Below, in pieces: positions 1-4,728 of a DNA stretch of 5,557 nucleotides. Position 1 is the first letter of the stretch. The number at the start of each line of letters is the position of its first letter. A program made the position numbers and the translations under genes. Under the pieces are notes generated by a model. It saw only the letters and a program-made list of their open reading frames with translations. It did no database searches and was not told where the DNA came from. Source of the DNA: Zoogloeaceae bacterium. GTDB lineage: Bacteria > Pseudomonadota > Gammaproteobacteria > Burkholderiales > Rhodocyclaceae. The stretch covers positions 1 through 5,557 of the forward strand of contig JAITJU010000126.1 in NCBI GenBank assembly GCA_031278735.1, in the 5' to 3' direction.

Positions 1-434
1 CTGGCCGTGCTGGTGACAACGCCTTCCACCTTGTCGATGGCCTCGCCGAAGAACTGGAAAGTCAGCGCCGAAAAAGGCACGTCGCCATTTACCAGTTCGG
101 AAATGGATTTACCCATGTCCAGGCAATCGAGCAGGGCGAATTCATCCGCGTACGCCTCGATCAGACGGGCGATTTTGTACAGGATGTCCATACGATCACG
201 CGGCGCCATGCGCGACCATACGCCGCTCCTGAAAGCGCGGCGGGCGGCCTTTACCGCCAGATCGACATCCTTCGCGCCGCCGCGCGCCACCTCGGCGATC
301 ATCTCGCCATTGACCGGGTTCAGCGTGGCAAAACGCTGTCCGTCCACCGCGTCGACAAATTTGCCGTCGATGAACAGACGGGTTTCGGGTTTGAGAACAG
401 CAGCCAGCTCGTGCCACCGCTTTGCGTCATTCAT
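1..434 (-). CDS. PuuC-like NAD(P)+-dependent aldehyde dehydrogenase, N-terminal part (partial at window edge)
   Basis: Reading leftward from an ATG at 432-434, an uninterrupted frame encodes 144 residues and continues past base 1. The protein begins MNDAKRWHELAAVL, followed by RLFIDGKFVDAVDG (about residues 19-32), LNPVNGEMIAEVARGG (38-53), AARRAF (64-69), LLDCLDMGKSIS (101-112) and a region ending FFGEAIDKVEG (128-138). These are N-terminal landmarks of the aldehyde dehydrogenase superfamily, and the pattern resembles gamma-glutamyl-gamma-aminobutyraldehyde dehydrogenase PuuC of putrescine degradation. The family is about 495 residues long, so roughly 70 percent of the protein, including the catalytic Cys and Glu, is off-window. 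The start is supported by AAGGA (442-446) seven bases upstream. The gene lies on the same strand as the hydrogenase operon but 399 bp away, behind what looks like its own sigma-54 promoter. Family assignment is firm; the exact aldehyde substrate is not. Confidence 0.9.
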   Translation of the reverse strand, partial: MNDAKRWHELAAVLKPETRLFIDGKFVDAVDGQRFATLNPVNGEMIAEVARGGAKDVDLAVKAARRAFRSGVWSRMAPRDRMDILYKIARLIEAYADEFALLDCLDMGKSISELVNGDVPFSALTFQFFGEAIDKVEGVVTSTA

Positions 435-441
435 GCTTTGT

Positions 442-446
442 TCCTT
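442..446 (-). promoter_or_regulatory. Ribosome binding site of the aldehyde dehydrogenase
   Basis: AAGGA on the minus strand, seven bases before the ATG at 434. It fixes the start of a gene whose end is off-window. Confidence 0.65.
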
Positions 447-522
447 GTTCAAATCTGGATTCGGCAAGGAGCACGGCCACAAGGGCGGCGTCTCCGCGTA
501 TCGATGTTTCGCAAGGCTTCAA

Positions 523-538
523 AGCAAAGTGTGTGCCA
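523..538 (-). promoter_or_regulatory. Sigma-54 (-24/-12) promoter for the aldehyde dehydrogenase
   Basis: The minus strand reads TGGCAC-ACACT-TTGCT from 538 down to 523. This agrees with the sigma-54 consensus TGGCAC-N5-TTGCW at every specified position, with the invariant GG and GC separated by the required 10 bp. Transcription would start near 512, giving a leader of about 78 nt before the ATG at 434. The orientation is correct for the dehydrogenase and the site lies in intergenic DNA. An IHF-like site and paired palindromes upstream strengthen the call. If real, expression needs RpoN and an AAA+ enhancer-binding protein, whose identity cannot be told from this window. Confidence 0.8.
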
Positions 539-555
539 AACCGGAAATAACTCCG

Positions 556-568
556 TAAGTCATTGAAT
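556..568 (-). promoter_or_regulatory. Candidate IHF binding site
   Basis: The minus strand reads ATTCAATGACTTA, which matches 8 of the 9 specified positions of the IHF consensus WATCAANNNNTTR. A run of almost pure A/T (about 567-583) lies on its 5' side, as is usual for strong IHF sites. It sits between the sigma-54 promoter (523-538) and the paired palindromes (664-688), where IHF would bend DNA to bring an activator to the polymerase. The consensus is short and degenerate, so the positional context carries much of the weight. Confidence 0.5.
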
Positions 569-663
569 AATAATAATTTTATAGCCAAGAATGAAGACAG
601 AAACACATTCGACCGCGCTGCAATTCATCAGCACAAACCCCTTGCGCGCTGCAAATATCCATC

Positions 664-688
664 GATCCGGGATTGGGCATCCGGGATC
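664..688. promoter_or_regulatory. Paired 9-bp palindromes, candidate enhancer (UAS) for a sigma-54 activator
   Basis: ATCCGGGAT occurs at 665-673 and again at 679-687. Each copy is a palindrome (ATCC-G-GGAT), and the pair is flanked by G at 664 and C at 688. The copies are offset by 14 bp, and their centre lies about 165 bp upstream of the predicted sigma-54 start, within the usual 100-200 bp range for enhancer sites. The motif does not match NtrC or NifA operators, so the activator is unknown. The role is inferred from position and symmetry only. Confidence 0.4.
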
Positions 689-758
689 AGAAGACAAAGG
701 GACGGGAACCGCTTGCGGATTACCCAAAGGCGGGCGCGTTCGGCGCGGACGAGAAGGG

Positions 759-799
759 GCGCACAACCGAATTCATCGGTTTGCGCGTAAGCGGCTTAC
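759..799 (-). terminator. Hairpin downstream of hupC, possible operon terminator, with an adjoining palindrome
   Basis: Bases 759-770 and 776-786 form an 11-bp stem (GCGCA plus AACCGA pairing with TCGGTT plus TGCGC) with one bulged C at 764 and a 5-base loop, ATTCA. It starts 47 bp past the hupC stop codon on the minus strand. Immediately next to it is the palindrome GTAAGC-G-GCTTAC (787-799). No run of T follows the stem on the minus strand (CCCCTTCTC), so it is not a classical Rho-independent terminator. It could be a transcript-end stabiliser, a Rho-assisted terminator or a protein-binding site. Confidence 0.4.
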
Positions 800-833
800 C
801 TATCCTCGGACGGCCTTTTTGGGACTGCCCGCG

Positions 834-1538
834 TCAATCCTTGAACATCCGCCAGCCTGAAATCATGGTGGAGATCAGCGAGTGCTTGGAGAGCACTTCT
901 TCCCGGATGGCGGCATAGACGTGCAGGACGGCAAAGCTCATCATGAACCACATGCCCAGGCGATGCCACATGTGGGTTTGCTGCGAGCCGCCCAGGAGCG
1001 GCACGACCCAGCCGAAGAGAAAATCGCCGACGCCGCCCGCGCCGGTAAATTCGACGTAAAGACCAAAGCCCGTGAGCGTCATGCCGAAGGCAAGCACGGT
1101 GAAGAAGAAGAACATCATCAGGAGCGCCATCGGGTTGTGCCCCAGATACTTCTTTGGCGTGCTTTCCAGAAACAGGTACCAGCGCAGCTCGAACAGCACT
1201 TCGCGCCACCACGTCTTGTCGGCGAAAGGGAGCAGGAATATCTGCCGGGCGTGGCGGTTGCCGACGAAAGCCCAGTACAGGCGGGCGACGAGACCGGCGG
1301 CGAACAGGTAGGCGGCGATGAAATGCACGAAGCGGACATAGCCCATCATGTAATGGTCGGCGGCTTCCCCGGTCAGGGTCGGGAGCGGCTTGCCAATCAG
1401 GTAGCCGCTGACGGCGAGGATGACCATGAGCAGCGCGTTCACCCAGTGCCAGGCCCTGAGCGGCGCCTCGAAGACGTAGACGGAATAGACCTGATGGCCG
1501 CTTTGTTCGGCTTCCTGTATATCGTGCTGGGAGAGCAT
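834..1538 (-). CDS. hupC: Ni/Fe-hydrogenase b-type cytochrome subunit
   Basis: A 234-residue membrane protein, close in length to E. coli HyaC (235). It anchors the hydrogenase dimer in the cytoplasmic membrane and carries electrons from the small subunit through haem b to quinone. Four hydrophobic segments lie at about residues 33-49, 67-90, 137-162 and 191-211. Candidate haem-ligand histidines sit in or beside them: H31 (AWHWVNALL), H72 (VRFVHFIAAYLF), H192 (MWHRLGMW) and H206 (VLHVYAAIREE); this assignment is by family pattern. The reading frame stays open upstream into hupL, but the true start is the ATG at 1536-1538. It lies 29 bp after the hupL stop, has AAGGA seven bases upstream (1546-1550), and its product begins like the family. 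It is the last gene of the operon, and no endopeptidase gene follows it. Equivalent names are hyaC, hoxZ and cybH. Confidence 0.95.
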   Translation of the reverse strand: MLSQHDIQEAEQSGHQVYSVYVFEAPLRAWHWVNALLMVILAVSGYLIGKPLPTLTGEAADHYMMGYVRFVHFIAAYLFAAGLVARLYWAFVGNRHARQIFLLPFADKTWWREVLFELRWYLFLESTPKKYLGHNPMALLMMFFFFTVLAFGMTLTGFGLYVEFTGAGGVGDFLFGWVVPLLGGSQQTHMWHRLGMWFMMSFAVLHVYAAIREEVLSKHSLISTMISGWRMFKD

Positions 1539-1567
1539 GATTTTTTCCTTCCAGAAAGAAACGCGCG

Positions 1568-3364
1568 TCAGCGCACCCTGACCGCGCTCATTTCCTGCCC
1601 GCCGGGACCCATCACGTGCGTTGAGCAGGCAAGGCAAGGGTCGAAGGAATGCAGTGTGCGCAGAATTTCCAGCGGTTCGTCGGCTTTGGCGAGCGGCGTA
1701 TCGAGGAGGCTGGCCTCGAACGCGCCGATCTGTCCCTTGGGATCGCGCGGGGAACCGTTCCAGGTGGTCGGCACGACGCACTGGTAGTTGTCGATCTTGC
1801 CGTTCTGGATACGGATCCAGTGACCCAACGCGCCGCGCGGCGCTTCCGTGAAACCCGCGCCCCGCGCTTCGGCAGGCCAGGTCGCGGGTTCCCAACGCTC
1901 CGTGTTGGCGGTGTTGCGGTCACCCGCTTTCAGGTTGTCCATCAGGCGGGCGAACATCTGTTGTTGCAGTTTCACGCAATACAGCGTCTCGATGCCGCGC
2001 GCGGCGGTGCGTCCCAGGGTGGAGAAAAGCGCGGCGAACGGCAGATCGAGTTGTTTCAGCACGCCGTCTATGGCTTCCTTGACGAAGGGATAACGCTGGG
2101 GTTGCAGGTAGGCGAGCGCCATGCGCGACAGGCAGCCGACTTCCATCGCGCGTCCGCGCCAGCGCGGCGCCTTGATCCAGGAATACTTGCCGCTTTCATC
2201 GAAGGATTCCACGCGGGTTTTTTCGCCGACGGTATTCTCGCCGAGCGCGAAATGGGGTTCGGTGACGCCGTCGAAGGGATGCAGTCCCTTCGATTCGTCC
2301 GGATATTTGTACCAGGAGTGGGTGACGAATTCCTGTATCTGCTCCGGGTCCTTCAGGTCCACCGCGTGGATCGTGGAAAGATCGCCATCTATGATCGCGC
2401 CGCGCGGCAGCAGCAGGTTGTCGGCGGAATAATCATTGGCGCGGTCTGGAATGTCGCCGTAGGCCAGCAGCGCCTGGCTGGCGATGCCGCCGCCGTAGAG
2501 CCAATCCTTGTAGAACGAGGCGATGGCGAGGAGGTCGGGGATATAGACCTGTTCGATGAAGGCGCCGGCCTGTTCAATGACGCTTTTCACCAAATTCAGG
2601 CGCTCCATGTTGACCGCGCCGACCGCGCCCGTGCCCTCTAGGTTGATGGCGCAGGGCACACCACCCACCAGCCAGTTGGGATGCGGGTTCTTGCCCCCGA
2701 AAATGGCGTGGATCTTGACGATTTCCTTCTGAAAATCAAGGGCTTCCAGATAATGCGTGACCGCCATGAGATTGGCTTCCGGCGGCAGCCGGTAGGCCGG
2801 GTTGCCCCAATAGGCGTTCGAGAAAGGGCCAAGCTGACCGCTTTCCACGAATTTTTGCAGGCGTCCCCGCACGTCGCGGAAATAACCGGGCGAGGAAAGC
2901 GGCCAGGCGGAAATGCTTTGCGCCAGCGCGGAAGTCTTTTGCGGATCGGCCTTCAGGGCGGAAACCACGTCTACCCAATCCAACGCGTGCAGGTGATAAA
3001 AATGCACCAGATGATCGTGGATATACAGGTTCAGCTGCATGATGTTGCGGATCAGGTGGGCGTTTTCGGGAATCTGGATGGCGAGCGCGTCCTCCACCGC
3101 GCGCACGGAAGTGAGCGCGTGCGTGCCGGTGCACACGCCGCAGATGCGTTCGGTGAATGCCCAGGCGTCGCGCGGATCGCGTCCTTTCAGGATGACTTCC
3201 AGTCCGCGCCACATGGTGCCGGTGGAGACGGCGTTGCGGATGACGTTGTTTTTATCCAGATTGACTTCCACGCGCATGTGCCCCTCGATGCGGCAGACGG
3301 GGTCGACCACCACGCGGCGGCCAGAATTGTCGAGTTTGAATCCTTGCGTCTCATAAGCGCTCAT
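1568..3364 (-). CDS. hupL: Uptake [NiFe] hydrogenase large subunit
   Basis: This 598-residue catalytic subunit (E. coli HyaB has 597) holds the NiFe(CN)2CO centre that splits H2 in the periplasm. The N-terminal L1 motif RICGVC supplies C75 and C78. The C-terminal motif DPCLACSTH supplies C577 and C580 and ends at H583. The early motif RIEGH contains E27, the conserved glutamate of the proton path. After H583 come 15 residues, VMGPGGQEMSAVRVR, the tail that a HyaD/HupD-type endopeptidase removes once nickel is inserted. No Tat signal is present, as expected, because it is exported piggy-back with the small subunit. The ATG at 3362-3364 has a strong AAGGAGA (3369-3375) just upstream. The gene begins 29 bp after the hupS stop and ends 29 bp before the hupC start. 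The frame is intact. Equivalent names are hyaB and hoxG. Confidence 0.97.
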   Translation of the reverse strand: MSAYETQGFKLDNSGRRVVVDPVCRIEGHMRVEVNLDKNNVIRNAVSTGTMWRGLEVILKGRDPRDAWAFTERICGVCTGTHALTSVRAVEDALAIQIPENAHLIRNIMQLNLYIHDHLVHFYHLHALDWVDVVSALKADPQKTSALAQSISAWPLSSPGYFRDVRGRLQKFVESGQLGPFSNAYWGNPAYRLPPEANLMAVTHYLEALDFQKEIVKIHAIFGGKNPHPNWLVGGVPCAINLEGTGAVGAVNMERLNLVKSVIEQAGAFIEQVYIPDLLAIASFYKDWLYGGGIASQALLAYGDIPDRANDYSADNLLLPRGAIIDGDLSTIHAVDLKDPEQIQEFVTHSWYKYPDESKGLHPFDGVTEPHFALGENTVGEKTRVESFDESGKYSWIKAPRWRGRAMEVGCLSRMALAYLQPQRYPFVKEAIDGVLKQLDLPFAALFSTLGRTAARGIETLYCVKLQQQMFARLMDNLKAGDRNTANTERWEPATWPAEARGAGFTEAPRGALGHWIRIQNGKIDNYQCVVPTTWNGSPRDPKGQIGAFEASLLDTPLAKADEPLEILRTLHSFDPCLACSTHVMGPGGQEMSAVRVR

Positions 3365-3368
3365 TGCT

Positions 3369-3375
3369 TCTCCTT
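3369..3375 (-). promoter_or_regulatory. Ribosome binding site of hupL
   Basis: AAGGAGA on the minus strand, four bases before the hupL ATG (five from its AGGAG core). It is the strongest Shine-Dalgarno of the three hydrogenase genes, in keeping with equimolar or higher translation of the large subunit. Confidence 0.7.
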
Positions 3376-3393
3376 TTTTATCGTTCCGCGCGT

Positions 3394-4488
3394 TCAGGGA
3401 GCGGTTTCCGCCGCCGTTTCCTGCACTTGCCGTCCGCTGCGGATGCGGCTCAGCACGGTGACGGCCGCATGGGCGGCGATGGCCGCGCCGGTGCCGATGG
3501 CGACCGCGCCGCCGATCGTGTCGGCGTCGGCCTCGATGCCGAACTGGTGGATGCCCGTCACGTGATCATAGAAACTCCCCCTGTCCCAGAAGCCGTCTTC
3601 GGAGCAACCCAGACAGCCGTGCCCGGACTGCACCGGCCAGGAGACGCCGCCGTTCCAGCGCATGGAGGAACAGGCGTTGTAGGTGCTCGGCCCCTTGCAG
3701 CCCATCTTGTAGAGGCAGAACCCTTTTTTCGCCGATTCGTCGTCCCAGGCCTCGACGAATTGCCCGGCGTCGAAATGGCCGCGCCGGTAGCATTTATCGT
3801 GGATGCGCTGCCCGTAGAACATCTTGGGGCGTTTTTGGCGATCGAGTTCGGGAATGCGGTCGAAGGTAAGCATGTAGGTGACGACGCCGGTCATGACTTC
3901 GGCAATCGGCGGACAGCCCGGCACGTTGATGATCGGCTTGCCGGTGATGACCTTGTCGATTGGCGTGGCGCGGGTGGGATTGGGGCGCGCCGCCTGCACG
4001 CAGCCGTAGGAAGCGCAGGAGCCCCAGGCGATGATCGCCTTGGCGTCGGCGCAGGTTTCCTTGAGTTTTTCCACGAAAGGTCGCCCGCCCTGGATGCAGA
4101 ACATGCCGTCGTTGTTCAATGGCGGATTGCCTTCCACCGCCACGAGGTAATTGCCCCTGTACTTTTCCTTCACCATCTCGATGATGGCCTCGGCCTGGTG
4201 TCCGGCGGCGGCCATCAGGGTGTCGTCGTAGTCGAGGGAGAGCATGGAAAGCACCACGTCGCGGGTCAAGGGATGCGCCGAGCGGATGAAGGATTCCGAA
4301 CAGCAGGTGCACTCCAGCCCGTGCAGCCACAGGACGGGCGTGCGCGGCTTCGTTTCCAGCGCCTGCGCGATTTTCGGCATGGCGGCGGCGGAAAGCCCCA
4401 GGGATGTGGCGGTCAGACTACAGAATTTCAGAAAACTGCGCCGGGTAATCCCCTGGCGGCGCAGGACTTCATAGAATGTTTCAGTCAT
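3394..4488 (-). CDS. hupS: Oxygen-tolerant [NiFe] hydrogenase small subunit, Tat-exported
   Basis: A 364-residue iron-sulfur subunit relaying electrons from the NiFe site to cytochrome b. A Tat signal (TRRSFLK, residues 15-21, then a hydrophobic core) probably ends at AQA|LETKPRTP, after residue 43. With that cut, mature numbering matches E. coli HyaA. The proximal-cluster cysteines are C60, C62, C63, C158, C163 and C192 (mature 17, 19, 20, 115, 120, 149), including the two extra ones that define the [4Fe-3S] cluster. E119 (mature 76) is also present. Distal [4Fe-4S] ligands are H230, C233, C258 and C264. Medial [3Fe-4S] ligands are C273, C292 and C295, with P285 in the place of a fourth cysteine. 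A C-terminal helix (about 325-347) anchors the protein in the membrane. The ATG at 4486-4488 follows AGGGA (4495-4499) by six bases. First gene of the operon; equivalent names hyaA and hoxK. Confidence 0.97.
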   Translation of the reverse strand: MTETFYEVLRRQGITRRSFLKFCSLTATSLGLSAAAMPKIAQALETKPRTPVLWLHGLECTCCSESFIRSAHPLTRDVVLSMLSLDYDDTLMAAAGHQAEAIIEMVKEKYRGNYLVAVEGNPPLNNDGMFCIQGGRPFVEKLKETCADAKAIIAWGSCASYGCVQAARPNPTRATPIDKVITGKPIINVPGCPPIAEVMTGVVTYMLTFDRIPELDRQKRPKMFYGQRIHDKCYRRGHFDAGQFVEAWDDESAKKGFCLYKMGCKGPSTYNACSSMRWNGGVSWPVQSGHGCLGCSEDGFWDRGSFYDHVTGIHQFGIEADADTIGGAVAIGTGAAIAAHAAVTVLSRIRSGRQVQETAAETAP

Positions 4489-4534
4489 GTCGAATCCCTT
4501 TGGACGATCATTGCCGGACGCCGCAAACGAAATG

Positions 4535-4572
4535 GGCGGCGCGTTTCCTATTCTCGCATAGTTCGCGCCGCC
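4535..4572 (-). promoter_or_regulatory. Large GC-rich inverted repeat upstream of hupS, operator or leader hairpin
   Basis: GGCGGCGCG (4535-4543) and CGCGCCGCC (4564-4572) are a perfect 9-bp inverted repeat around a 20-base spacer. Inside the spacer, CTAT (4548-4551) pairs with ATAG (4558-4561), so the whole can fold as a two-tier hairpin. It lies 47-84 bases before the hupS ATG. It could be a leader RNA structure affecting hupS translation or stability, or an operator for a dimeric regulator. No recognised sigma-54 or clear sigma-70 promoter for hupS could be placed around it. Confidence 0.45.
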
Positions 4573-4632
4573 GCGTCACAGAGGACAGAAAGCGGCAACA
4601 GCCGATTTTCTGCAATACATATTCTTTCCCCC

Positions 4633-4657
4633 TTATTCGCTTATCCGTTTTTATTCG
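4633..4657. repeat. Three TTATYCG repeats in the divergent intergenic region
   Basis: TTATTCG occurs at 4633-4639, TTATCCG at 4641-4647 and TTATTCG at 4651-4657, with a looser GCATCCG at 4661-4667. The start-to-start steps are 8, 10 and 10 bases, close to one helical turn. The cluster ends at the -35 of the proposed rightward promoter, a usual place for an activator, and lies about 145-170 bp upstream of hupS. No known regulator is recognised. Confidence 0.4.
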
Positions 4658-4686
4658 TTTGCATCCGCGCATCTTCCCTCTATGCT
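4658..4686 (+). promoter_or_regulatory. Sigma-70-type promoter for the Bug/TctC-like gene
   Basis: TTTGCA (4658-4663) and TATGCT (4681-4686) match the -35 and -10 consensus at 4 of 6 positions each, with an ideal 17-bp spacer. Transcription would begin near 4693, leaving a leader of about 36 bases that contains the ribosome binding site at 4714-4719. The moderate -35 match suits a promoter helped by an activator at the adjacent repeats. Confidence 0.5.
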
Positions 4687-4713
4687 TCGGCGCGAATCCA
4701 GCTTTCATTTCAC

Positions 4714-4719
4714 GAGGAG
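4714..4719 (+). promoter_or_regulatory. Ribosome binding site of the Bug/TctC-like gene
   Basis: GAGGAG, nine bases before the ATG at 4729, supports that start for a gene whose end is off-window. Confidence 0.7.
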
Positions 4720-4728
4720 AAAAAGTTC

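Larger units (their letters stand above)
435..833. other. Intergenic region between hupC and the aldehyde dehydrogenase
   Basis: This 399-bp stretch has no credible coding gene. The short open frames in it have low-complexity or arginine-rich translations, no convincing ribosome binding site and no family resemblance. It contains, from hupC outward, the hairpin and palindrome (759-799), paired palindromes (664-688), an AT-rich tract with an IHF-like site (556-583) and a sigma-54 promoter (523-538). Bases 689-758 and 584-663 show nothing I can name. Confidence 0.75.

Noticed and set aside
578..583. TATAAA on the minus strand as a sigma-70 -10 box for the dehydrogenase
   Set aside because: No acceptable -35 lies 16-18 bp upstream, and the AT tract is better explained as the flank of the IHF-like site. 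The downstream sigma-54 element is a much stronger match.
563..918. Short plus-strand open frames in the intergenic region between hupC and the dehydrogenase
   Set aside because: Their translations are low-complexity or arginine-rich, overlap regulatory-looking elements, and resemble no family.
834..1895. A 353-codon open frame extending hupC upstream into hupL
   Set aside because: The extra 119 residues lie antiframe within hupL and have no family resemblance. The internal ATG at 1538 has a good ribosome binding site and gives the standard HyaC length.
1649..2641. Long plus-strand open frame of 330 codons opposite hupL
   Set aside because: It is an antisense shadow of a well-conserved GC-rich gene, with no ribosome binding site or recognisable domain. 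The same applies to 882-1787 and 2681-3565.
4600..4625. Possible sigma-54 promoter for hupS around the minus-strand TTGCA
   Set aside because: TTGCA is present, but the required GG 10 bp before the GC is missing (AG there), so it fails the invariant positions.
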